From Fistularia commersonii (lineage: Eukaryota; Chordata; Actinopteri; Syngnathiformes; Fistulariidae), in contig JBBMNZ010000015.1 of assembly GCA_037954325.1 (NCBI GenBank), forward strand, positions 17,773,501 through 17,837,500: a stretch of 64,000 nucleotides of DNA. Reading direction: 5' to 3'. Within the stretch, counting starts at the first letter, position 1, and every line of letters begins with the position of its first letter. The notes under the pieces are model-generated. The model saw only the letters and a program-made list of their open reading frames with translations. It was not told the origin of the DNA and did no database searches. The translations under genes were made by a program, and so were the position numbers. Positions 22,081-33,100 of the stretch are shown piece by piece.

Positions 22081-22970
22081 ATATTGATAAATATGAATAG
22101 AATTATAAATAGGAGAGACAATTAAAGGGACGAAAACAACAACAATGATAGAAACAGATAATGGAATGACAAAGATAAAAAAATTAAATGAAGAATAAAA
22201 AATGAACTAAAATAAGATTGATAACAATAACAGCAAGGATAAAAACTAAAGTCGACTTAAAAATAATAGAAATACAAATAAAGATAGATAATAGAATGAC
22301 ACGAAGGTTAAAAAATAAAATAAAAATAAAAATAGATAACAGAATGACAACAAGGATAAAAAAATAAAATCAACTTCAGAATGATAAAAATAAAAATAGA
22401 TAGCAGAATTAAAAGAACAAGGTTAAAAAATAAAATTAACCAATAATAAATGAAAAATAAATAAATAAAAATAAAAATGAAAATAAAAATAAAATAGATC
22501 ATAGAATGACAACAAGGTTAGAAAACAAAATAAAGATAAAAATAGAATAAAAACAAGGTTAAAAAATAAAATTAAGTAATAATAAATAAAAATAAAAACA
22601 AAATAAAAGTAAAAGTAAAGATAAAAATAAAAATAAAATAGATAATAGAATGACAATAAAGTTAGAAAACAAAATAAAGATGAAAATAGAATAAAAAGAA
22701 GGTTAAAAAATGAAATTAACTAATAATAAAAAAATAAATAAAAAAAATAAAAGTAAAATAAAAATAAAAATAAAAATAAAATAGATAATAGAATGACAAT
22801 AAGGTTAGAAAACAAAATAAAGATAAAAATAGAATAAAAACAAGGTTAAAAATTGAAATTAACTAATAATAAATAAAGATAATAAATAGATAAAAATAAA
22901 AATAAAAATAAAAATAAAAATAAAAATAAAAATAAAAATAAAAATAAAAATAAAAATAAATGACAACACG
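22081..22970. repeat. A-rich (AAATA)n low-complexity block
   Basis: Nearly 900 bp of AAATA/AAAATA units with recurring ATAGATAATAGAATGACA blocks about 150-170 bp apart, suggesting a higher-order duplication. Low-complexity Ile/Phe/Tyr frames on the minus strand are by-products. Confidence 0.85.
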
Positions 22971-23324
22971 GATAAAATAGACAACAAAATCCACCGGTCC
23001 GCTTGGATTCAGGAGAGTACGCCCGGCCTGGGATGACGGCGAGGACCTGCGCGGATCTGCGAGGACGTTCTTTGAAAGGCTTGTGAAGCAGAAGGTCCGG
23101 ATGCTTCTGCGTGTTTTTCTTCAGGTATGTAATCCAGCGGCGGCGAGAGGCAGATTAGACTCCCTTTGTCGTCCGGCGGTTTCGCTCGTCTTAAGCCGTA
23201 ATCCGCCGCTGCGCTCGGATCAATGGCCTATTTATAAAACGCCGTGACCTGATTACTCTTAACGTGCGGAGCGAGAAACCAGCAGCTTCTGAAGAACACT
23301 GGAAGTAGAATTCTCCATCCGTCC

Positions 23325-23870
23325 GATGCAAACCCTGACCAGATTTGGAGTTCTGCTCCTCCCACCTGGACCTGGATCCACCGTGTTTACATGTCCTCCT
23401 CCCTCTCCACCGACCGTGAACCTCCTCTCTGGTCTTCCTCCAGACCTCCAGCCTCAGCATCCTTCCACCCAGATCTTCTCCAACCATCTCAGTGTGACTT
23501 TATCTCCAGATCATCTACCGTGTGCCGTCCCTCTGATGATTATCCTTCCCGATCTTCTCCGTCCTCCTCCCTCCTGAGGAGGAACCTCCACATCTTCATC
23601 GAGGAACCTCCACATCTTCATCTCTGCTTCTTCCGTCTCCAACCTGACTGCTCTCATCACCGTCTTCTCCACCTTTCCTGTCCTTCTGGCTGACCTTCCT
23701 CCACCTCTTCTCCAGCCTCTCCATCGCTCTGGACCGTCGACCTTCGGTACTTAAACTCCTCCACCTTCTTCATCTCCACTCCCTGAAGCCTCGCCGTTCC
23801 GTGTATTCTGTCTTTCTCCAGGTCATCTTCGTACCTCTCTAGATGTTCCTCCACTTGCTCTCTGGTCCCA
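23325..23870 (-). mobile_element. RTE-like LINE fragment
   Basis: Antisense copy that reads ARLQGVEMKKVEEFKYRRST on the minus strand, the same ORF region as at 8.3 and 36.7 kb, with frame breaks. Confidence 0.7.
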
Positions 23871-24242
23871 CCAAACATCTGCAGATGAATCACAGCCAAA
23901 GCCACAGCTGGAAGCGTCCTTCACAGATCGCCCTTCTATGTGGACCGACTGAAGGGTCCTCACCCGTCACTCCAGGTCCACCATCAGAAGACCCCGCCCG
24001 CTCTGGACCCGGGCACCTTTCAAGGCCAAAGGAGTGGAGATCCATTCCAACAGAAGGTCCAGCCAGAGCGTGAAGGAGTGAGACGTCTGTGGTCCAGACC
24101 TGGAGGTCACTCTGCAAGATGGTCCACAGAAAGCCCACGTTCCTCCAGGAGCCGTCGCTCGGCGACAGCGAGGAGGAGATGCTGACCTCTACTGCGTGGA
24201 AACATCTCACAGCTTCTGCCTCCACCCAGGGGGAAAAGGGGG

Positions 24243-24650
24243 TGCAGAGGCAGAAGGGGTATGAAAGGGCATGAAGGGGTATGAAGGGGTATGAAAGGGC
24301 ATGAAGGGGTATGAAGGGGTATGAAAGGGCATGAATGGGTATGAAGGGGTATGAAAGGGCATGAATGGGTATGAAAGGGTATGAAGGGGTATGAAAGGGT
24401 ATGAGGGCGTGAAGGGGCATGAAGGGGAATGAAGGGGTATAAAGGGGTATGAAAGGGCATGAAGGGGTATGAGGGCGTAAAGGGGTATGAAGGGGCATGA
24501 AAGGGTATGAAGGGGTATGAAAGGGCATGAAGAAGTATGAGGAGACATGAAGGGGTATGAAGGGGAACTAAGGGGAATGAAGGGGTATGAAGGGGTATGA
24601 GGGGGGTCTGAAAGGGCAGGAGGGGACATGAAGGGGTATGAAGGGTTTCA
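24243..24650. repeat. 10-bp minisatellite (ATGAAGGGGT)n
   Basis: About 40 units of ATGAAGGGGT, ATGAAAGGGC and variants. The minus strand yields repeated LSYPFIPLHA-like frames as artefacts. Confidence 0.92.
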
Positions 24651-24651
24651 C

Positions 24652-24697
24652 TGTCTTCTTCTTCTCCTTCTTCTTCTTCTTCTTCTTCTTCTTCAGG
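24652..24697. repeat. (CTT)n tract
   Basis: Polypyrimidine CTT repeat directly after the 10-bp minisatellite. Confidence 0.9.
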
Positions 24698-25559
24698 AGA
24701 GATTGGATAGTTATGAATAACACCAGGAGCGCTAACAGTTAGATGCTAATAGCTGAAAAGCTGCAGTCATAGCTTTGCTATGCACGATAGCAAGCTCCAG
24801 AAGGCTGTCAAGCCCCGCCCCCTGGGAAGCCGCCCAATGAGAGAAGCCATTGATGAAGGTTCGGGAGTGGGAGCACTGACAGGGCTGCATCATGGGAGTA
24901 AGAACCGCTGCTAACGGCTATTGATTAGCTCATCCTATTGCGCTAGCTCCTTTGCTAAGCGGGGCCGAGTGGGGGGGGGGCGTCCATCAATTTCATTTCC
25001 CCAAGCGGCCTCCAATTAACGAATTGGCTCTCGGCGGGGGGCCATCGGGGCGTCCCGGCCCCCCGCCGGCCTCCCACTTCCCCCCCGCCGGCCCCCTGCG
25101 GCCCCCCGCTGCAAGCTAGCGGAGCCCGCGGGAGCTACGCAGCCGTCTGTTGACAAGAAATGCTCGAAGATAAACGTGAAAATACCACTTTCATATCCTG
25201 CGGCTGAAACTGTTGGTCAGATGTTCTACATTTAATCAAAAATAAAACACAATCCTTACAAATACCTGATTCCACATCCGGACGATGAAGCGGATTCACC
25301 GGGTCGACCATGTGGGTCTCATTCCTGGAGACCACGGAGCTCCTGGCCTCTGAGGTGCCTCGCCAGGCGCTGGACGGGGAAGACATGGACATCTAGATTC
25401 TGCACGATTCTGGGATCAGATGTTTCCAGACTCTGGGTTGAGAAGCGAAGGTACTTTGTTTCAGAACAAACAAGCCCGCAGAGAGTCAGCAGAGCGTCGG
25501 AGCTTCGGTCACCAACCGGGCGGAGATGCAACCACGGCTTTATCAGGGGTGAAGTTTTA

Positions 25560-25745
25560 GGAAGGTGGAGCAGCGGTTGGAGCCTCCACCTCACAGCCAG
25601 AAGGTCCATGCTTGGATCCCCACAGAGGATCTTCCTATGTGGAGTCTCCATGTTCTCCATGTCTGCAGGGGGTTCCTCGGGGTTCCTCAGGGTTCTTCAG
25701 GGTTCTCCGCAGTCCAAACACACGCAGGAGCTTCACTGGACACCT
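25560..25745 (+). mobile_element. SINE-like element (copy 1)
   Basis: Begins with GTGGAGCAGCGGTTGGAGCC and CACAGCCAGAAGGTCC, then TGGATCCCC (a decayed tRNA-type box B) and GTGGAGTCTCCATGTTCTCC, ending CAGTCCAAACACACGCAGG. This is a layout I remember for a common teleost repeat. The ~40-bp minisatellite follows at once. Related copies lie at 28.9, 39.6, 51.7 and 55.8 kb. Confidence 0.65.
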
Positions 25746-27560
25746 AGAAGCTGTCCAGAAGTGAGAGTGAGAGGGTGAATGTCGCACATCTCTACAGAAG
25801 GTTTGAATGAAAGGGTGAATGTTGTATGTTTGAAGGACGCGTGAATGAGTGAGTGAATGATTCTGAATGACATTTGAATGACAGGGTGAATTTAGTTTAC
25901 CTCCATATAAAATGTGAGTAAATGATTGTATGCCATAATAGGGTGTGAATGACAGGGTGAAAAGTTGTACGTCTAAATTACGAGTGAATGAGAGAATGAA
26001 AGGTTCCTTGTCTCTATATGAGGTGTGAATGAGTGAGTGAATGATTCGTTTTAATCTATACGACATGTGAATGAGTGAGTGAACGGTTTTAAGTCTCTAT
26101 ATGACATTTGAATGAGAGGGTGAATTTTGTATTTCTCTATATAAGGTTTGAATGACAGGGTGAATAGTTGTACGTCTAAATTACGGGTGAATGAGAGAAT
26201 GAATGGTTCCTTGTCTCTAGATGACATTTGAATGAGAGGGTGAATTTTGTATTTCTCTATTTAAGGTGTGAATTAGAGGGTGAATAGTTGTATGTTTAAC
26301 TTACGGGTGGATGGGAGAGTGAATGGTTTTCATCGATAGGGTGAACGAGTGAAAAATGGCTGCTTGTCTTTATATGATTTGTGAACGTTTGTACGTCTGA
26401 AGGACGTGTGAATGAATGAGTGAACGGTTGCACGTCTCTATATGACTTTTGAATGAGAGGAAATTCTTGTGTCTCTATTTGAGGTGTGAATGAGTGAATG
26501 CATGGCTGTGTATGAATATGGGCTGTGAATGAGCGGGTGAACGGTTGTGTTATAAATCTATGTATGATGTTTAAATGAGTGAGTGAATGTTTTTATCCCT
26601 ACAACACGTGAATGAGTGCATGAATAGTCGCTTGTCTCTATATAATGTGAATAAGAGGATGAATTCTTGTACGTCCCCATCAAATGTGAATGAATGAGTG
26701 AGTGAATGAATGAATGAATGTAGATAGTTGTATGTCACTACATGATGTTTGAGTGACAGGGTGAGCGGTTGTATATCTAAAGGACGTGTGAATGAGTGAG
26801 TGAACGGTTGTACGTCTCTATATGACATGTGAATGAGAGGGTGAATTTGTATTTCTCTATATAAGGTGTGAATGACAGGGTGAATAGTTGTATGTTTAAC
26901 TTACCGGTGAATGAGAGAATGAATGGTTCCTTGTCTCTATATAAGGTGTGAATAATTTGTGTTTATCTATACGACGTGTGAATGAGTGAGTGAACGGTTG
27001 TACGTCTATATATGACATGTGAATGAGAGGGTGAATTTTATATTTCTCTATTTAAGGTGTGAATTAGAGGGTGAATAGTTGTATGTTTAACTTACGGGTG
27101 GATGGGAGAGTGAATAGTTTTCATTTATAGGGTGAACGAGTGAAAAATGGCTGCTTGTCTTTATATGATTTGTCAATGTTTGTACGCTTGAAGGACGTGT
27201 GAATGAATGAATGAATGAACGGTTGCACGTCTCTATATGACTTTTGAATGATAGGAAATTCTTGTGTCTCTATTTGAGGTGTGAATGAGTGAATGCATGG
27301 CTGTGTATGAATATGAGAGGGTGAATGGTTGTGTTATAAATCTATATATGATGTTTAAATGAGTGAGTGAATGTTTTTATCCCTACAACACGTGAATGAG
27401 TGCATGAATAGTCGCTTGTCTCTATATAATGTGAATAAGAGGATGAATTCTTGTACGTCCCCATCGGAAATGTGAATGAATGAGTGAATGAATGAATGAA
27501 TGTAGATAGTTGTGTGTCTCTACATGATGTTTGAGTGACAGGCTGAAGGTCCACAGGAGG
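25746..27560 (+). repeat. 1.8 kb minisatellite of ~40-bp GAATGA-type units
   Basis: Degenerate units follow the pattern GTGAATGAGAGGGTGAAT, TTGTATGTCTCTATATGA. A second level is visible: the block near 26240-26765 recurs at about 27031-27548, offset 782-791 bp. The unit corresponds to the internal part of the SINE-like repeat at its left. Confidence 0.88.
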
Positions 27561-28310
27561 TGTGAACGAGTGATGGGGTGTTTGATGGAGGGATGGCGAG
27601 GTGAAGCAGACGTTCGTCTCCTTGGAGATGCCTAGCGGACATATTTAGCGCTGCGCTGATCAAAGCTGTCAGCGCCGTTGGTTTGGTGGCGTTGAAGATG
27701 CAGCTCCAAGAATCTAAGATCTAAGAATAGCCCGACTTGAAGCGATGGCGGTCTGGGTGGAGCTGCGCTGAGGAGACCTCCTGGACTTCATCTTGGAGGT
27801 CTCCTCTGGAGAACATGTCCCGGATGATGTGGTCCAGAGACTCTCAGGTCTGCCCGTCCACTGAAGGTCAAAGATCTCATACCGCCTGTTTCCAAAAGGT
27901 GGACCTTGTCCTTCAGGTGTCCTGACCTGGAGAGGCGGCTCTCCTGCGTTGGACCAGAAGTTGCTTGGTGTCTCAGAGGTCATCACGCTCCTCATTGCAC
28001 GGAGAAGCGGACGCCACCTTCTGGTCCTGGAGTCCTGGTGTCCTGTCCTTCAAGGTTTTGATGGCCTCACGCTGCAGTCTTCACCTGAGCTTTCTTCTCC
28101 TGGTGGACAAAGCTTCTACTCCGAATGGACCAGGATGACGGAGAAGGTCCAGACACAATCATGAAGATGCTGTTCGCTCGTGATGTAGCATTAGCATAGC
28201 GTTCCATCTCACCGGCTTCACACCAGGAAGAAGCTCAAAGATCTCCTGGAACAATAGAAATACATTTTCAACCGTTAGCTAGCGTTAGCCGTCTGTTAGC
28301 CGCAGCTGAG
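27561..28310. other. Intergenic DNA, no gene supported
   Basis: Unique-looking sequence with short open frames on both strands and no splice-linked or recognisable coding segment. Confidence 0.4.
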
Positions 28311-28485
28311 AGCTGAGAGGATGGAGATGAACAGGAAGAAGTCCATCAGAGATGTTCTGGAGATCAAGTCACACTGAGACATGGACAGAGGAGGGACGGA
28401 GAAGGTTTAGAGGACGACCAGAGAGGAGGTTTCTGGAGGAAGGTGGATGAGGAGAGGATCAGATGGAGGCAGATAATTAGCAGCG
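28310..28485 (+). mobile_element. RTE-like LINE 3' fragment
   Basis: Sense copy: GACATGGACAGAGGAGGGAC, GACGACCAGAGAGGAGGTTT, then GGATCAGATGGAGGCAGAT, matching the GRPKRRFM ... RWRQMI end of the ORF. Confidence 0.6.
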
Positions 28486-28934
28486 AAGGAGGTTTGATCT
28501 CCACCAGCGATGATGATGAAGATAGTGGTCCAGCCTGGTCTCCAGCAGGGCTTCGGCTCGGGCTTCGCTCCTTCAGGCCGACGTGCCGGTTGAGCTGCAA
28601 TCAGCTCCTTTTCATTCCCGGAGCTGCTAATCTTCAGACGTGGAGGAGAACGCCGGAGGTCAGCGCGACCAGCTAATCCCCGACGGACGCCGAATCTGGG
28701 CTCTTTCGCTTTGTCGCGCGGGAGATTAAAAACATCTCAGTGTCAAAGTGTCTTCTGGGAGCTCCAGATGCAGGACGGATCTGCACGGGCTTCCTGCAGG
28801 GTCGTGATGCCTTCACCCACACTTTGCTTCCATCCTCCGTCTTCTGACTTTGGGCGCAAAGGTTCTCAGCACAAGATCACCATCTTGTGTCGTCGGTGGT
28901 TAAAGGGAGAAGGAACGCCGACGAGAACCTCCTC

Positions 28935-29235
28935 CTCTCAGCCTGAAGGTCCCGCTCGGATTCCCACGAGGACCTTCTGGGGCGGAGACTCCATGTTCTC
29001 CCAGTGTCTGCATGGGGTTCCTCCAGGTTCCTCTGGGTTCCTCAAAGTTCTCCACAGTCCAAACACATACAGGAGCTTCACCGCAGACCCGGCATGTCCA
29101 GCCGTGTGGAGGAGAAGGTGATGCTTGGAGGTGTCCTTCAACTGGTGAGATGTTTCCATCTGAGGGTGAAAGGCTGAGGAGATGAATGAAAGAGTGACTG
29201 ACGCGCGTGTGAACGGACAGCAACTCCAACATTGA
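28935..29235 (+). mobile_element. SINE-like element (copy 2)
   Basis: Contains CTGAAGGTCCCGCTCGGATT, CTCCATGTTCTCCCAGTGTC and CACAGTCCAAACACATACAG, followed by a short remnant of the GAATGA-type unit near 29180. It lies just upstream of the pcp4 promoter. Confidence 0.6.
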
Positions 29236-29334
29236 AAATAATCAAGAATTTACTCTTTGCGCCCCCCCCCCGTGCGTGTGCGTGAGCGCGGGCGCGGCAC
29301 TTTCTTTTCCGCCGCCAGCCGCTTCCCGCCCCCC

Positions 29335-29337
<3 letters not shown>

Positions 29338-29369
<32 letters not shown>
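29338..29369. repeat. (TG)n microsatellite in the pcp4 promoter
   Basis: About 15 TG units 40 bp upstream of the TATA-like box. Confidence 0.95.
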
Positions 29370-29370
<1 letters not shown>

Positions 29371-29374
29371 AGAG

Positions 29375-29516
29375 CCGAGCCCATTGGTCGAGCGGAGGCG
29401 CCGCCTCGTCTATAAGAGCGCAGAGAACCTCCACCTCCATCCACCTCCATCCTTCTCCAGCACCTCCACCCGTCCGCGCGGACCGCCGCTCCAGCAGACA
29501 CGCACGCCGAGCAGCC
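29375..29516 (+). promoter_or_regulatory. pcp4: pcp4 core promoter and 5'UTR
   Basis: An inverted CCAAT box (ATTGG at 29383-29387) lies 24 bases upstream of TATAAG at 29411-29416. Transcription would start near 29440, giving a 5'UTR of about 75 bases before the ATG at 29517. The CCAAT-TATA spacing is typical. Confidence 0.6.
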
Positions 29517-29994
29517 ATGAGCGAGGTAAGGGGGGCGTGCGTGGGGTGCGTGAGTTGCGTGTGGTGCGTGTGGCGCGTGGGGTGAATTCCGTCCGGAGAA
29601 CCGCAACTTCTGAAGTTCCGAGGCGGAACCGAACCTGCAACCCTCCGAACACATCGAGGGAGGTGCGTGTGCGTGTGCGTGTGCGGGAGTGAGTGCGTGA
29701 GTGTGTTCGTGCGCGCTACATGCTCCCCTAACATGAACCTGAACTTTGAGATATTACGCTGACGCGCGCGCCCGCGCACACACAGCACCAGCGCGCACAC
29801 ACACACACGCACACATGTAACATGGACACACACACACACACACGGCCGCAGCATGGACACTCACACACACACATGGAGCATGGACAGACAGACAGACAGA
29901 CACACACACACACACACACACATGGAGCATGGACAGACAGACAGACAGACACACACTCACACACACACATGGAGCATGGACAGACAGACAGACA

Positions 29995-30033
<39 letters not shown>

Positions 30034-30071
30034 ACGCTGCATGGACACACACACACATACACACACACACA

Positions 30072-30106
<35 letters not shown>

Positions 30107-33100
30107 CATGGACACACACACACACACACATACACACACGCCGCATGGACACACACACACATGCAGCATGGGGAGACAGACACACACACACACGGACGCA
30201 TACACACAAACACACACGCTGCATGGACACACACACACATACACACACACACTAACACACACATGCTGCATGGACACACACACACACACACACAAACACA
30301 CACGCTGCATGGACACACACACACACATGCAGCATGGGGAGACAGACAGACACACACACACCACTGACACGCATATACAGCAAGCACACACACACACACA
30401 CACACACACGGTGGTCCGAGTCAGAAGTGTGGATCATCTGAGACCTTCTTTGAGAATCATCTCCCGTCAGACTGAGAACAACCACTGGAAGACCCTGAAT
30501 TATTGAAGACCTGCTGCCCTTCTTCTCCTTCTTCTTCTCCTTCTTCTTCTTCTTCTTCTTCTCCTTCTTCTCCTTCTTCTTCTTCTTCTTCTTCTTCTTC
30601 TTCTTCTTCTTCTTCTTCTTCTTCTTCTTCTTCTTCTCCTTCTTCCACCCTCCAGCCTGGTTGAAGGTGTAGCTCGGTGCTAGCGTCTCCATCTGCTCCT
30701 TCCACAAGCTAGATGTTCTCCAGCAGAGCCTCGCCTCTCTCTGCTCTTGAAGGAGCTCGGGTTTCAAGCGAGTGTTGTTGAGCAAAGGTGGACGTTGTTC
30801 TTCTCCACCTTCACCTCAGGTCCAGGAGGCCGTTTCCTGGGGTTTCCTGGATGTGCTGGAACGGCGGCCATGAATGTTTGATGGTGGCCTCGCGGCGTGT
30901 GGTGGCGGTGTGGAGCCCACCGCCTTATGAATTAGACGTTCCTCAGAGGAGAAGAAGCACTAGGGAAGTTCTCCAGCATCCGGTGGGGGTGAGGGACCTC
31001 GCCGAGACAAGAGGACGCAGCCGAGGATCAATAATTCAGGGAAAAATCGATTGATTGGACGTCACTGAGCGGCGAGACCTTGTCCCTCAGGAGGTCCAAC
31101 ATCTCCAATGAGGGGCAAGTGGTCTTTGAGAAGAAGGATGTTGGGACTCGGCAGGAGGTCAGGATGGTTAAACAGGATGGCGTCGTTCTCCTCGGGGTGA
31201 CCTTCGGTCCGTCGTGGAGGTGGAGGTCGGGAGGTGCGTCTGGAGAAGCTGGTCCTCCATCTGCTGAAGCCTCAAGAGGTTGGAGAGGAACATCGGTGCT
31301 ACCAAGAAGAGCCAGAAGAAGTAGCATCTCCGTCCCCTCTGGTTTGCTGTCTTTCTAAAAAAAACAAACCCGAAAGGTCTGGTTGACATGAGGACAAAGA
31401 GGGATCTGAGAGGAACAGGAGGTTCTCTGTTCTCAGCCTATCGCTCGCCATCGCGGCCGCCGGCGTCCTGTCAGCAGTTACGAGTTCTCGCAGTTCGGTT
31501 CCCGAGAGTGTTTTCCGTCCTGACGGAGCTCGGTCAGTCACATGGTGCCTCAGGGGCCACGACCAGGACCTCCAAGATATTCCCCATGTGGCCTGCAGGC
31601 TTGGTTCACCTCAGACAAACAAATTTGGGATCACTTCCTGGTCTTCTTGGACTGCTCCCATCAGCCAATCATCTGCCATCTTCCCCTTTCGCTCGTCTTA
31701 AAGCTCATTCATTCTCAACATTAAATCTTCACGTGGACGGAGCTCCTTGTCCGTCCTCCGCCTCCGCTTCCTGTCTGATCCTCCATGACCATTCTCCAGG
31801 AGGTCGCGGACATGTAGCCCAATGCTACAAACAGATCAGTACCACCGGAAGGCATGGCGGTCAGAGTTGCGCGGTATGCTCGAGTGTGACCTGCGAATGG
31901 TGCAGAGAAGAAGAAGAAGAAGACGACAACAAGGGGTCGGTGTGACCGGGGGGTAGAATTCTCCGTCCACAAGCCGCCATGTTGGTCTTGACAAGAAGGT
32001 CGGTATGCTAGGTGAGGGTGTGAGGAGGGTCCTTGCTGCAGGAGGTCAGTGGAGGTCAGTGGTTAGAAGGTTACTTGTACCTCGCCTACTTGCCAAAGTA
32101 ACCTCGGGCAATGGTCTGGTTAGCACCTAGCATGGCAGCCTTGCCGCCGTTGGCGTGTATCCTAATGTGATCGTTATCAATCAGTTCATGGTTTAAACTT
32201 AGCATGAATCAACCTTGCTAACATTCCAGTTGTCACGGTAACACGGCACTCGGCCAGCTCAGTTACACACTCCTTAGAAGTGTTCTTGTAATTCTGGATC
32301 CGACTTGTATGCAAATGTAGCCCCGCCTGCAGGGATCTGTAAGAGCGCAGCTTTTCCGTCCCCGTTCCCCTCCGACCTCCCCGTCCATGATGTCGGGATC
32401 GGTTAAATACTTCGGGATGTCGAGTCTTCGTAAATTTAAGGTCGAAGCCGTCATGCTGGAATCACTTTGAGAAATACCGTGATGTTGGGAGGGTTAAAAC
32501 CGGCCTTCAGCTGCGTTTTTACCTGCTGTTTTTAATCGTGGAAAGAGGAGCGGCCGCCCGGCAAAGCCGTCGGCCTCATCATCCAGAGTGGGCGGCAGCC
32601 CCCCCCCCCCCCCCCCCACGCCACGCCGCCTCCCCTTCATTAGATTGACGAGGCAAGAGTGTTGAAAGTTGCTGATCGACTGGAAAGAGCACGGCGAGTG
32701 GAGGAGGAGGGCGAGCAAAGTGGCTGCAGATGGATTCTCCTCAAACCCTCCACAGACGGGAATATCCAAACATCCTTAAACGAGATTTTATCCTTCGTTC
32801 TTCGGCCGCCGGCCCGAAATATAAACACCGTTTTAATCTGTGATTCTCCATGATTCGTTCTGCGGGCTGACCCTAATCCTGCGTTTAACAATGAGGGGAG
32901 AGATTACACTGAAATAATCTGTTATCCATCTAAACTGTCAGCAAGCGTCGGCGCAGTCGGACGCTAATCCAAAACCCCGGAGAGACAGAAATGATAAACA
33001 TTAATAAGCGTGGTGTGATGATGGACACCAGCAAAAGCAGGATACGTGACATCTAGATGGATGGCGAAGACGGGATCGGGGTTGCGGCGGCGAGATCAGC

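Noticed and set aside
29728..30506. Several 150-225-codon open frames of Cys/Val or His/Thr repeats
   Set aside because: They come from (CA)n arrays, occur on both strands and in several frames, and have no splice context.
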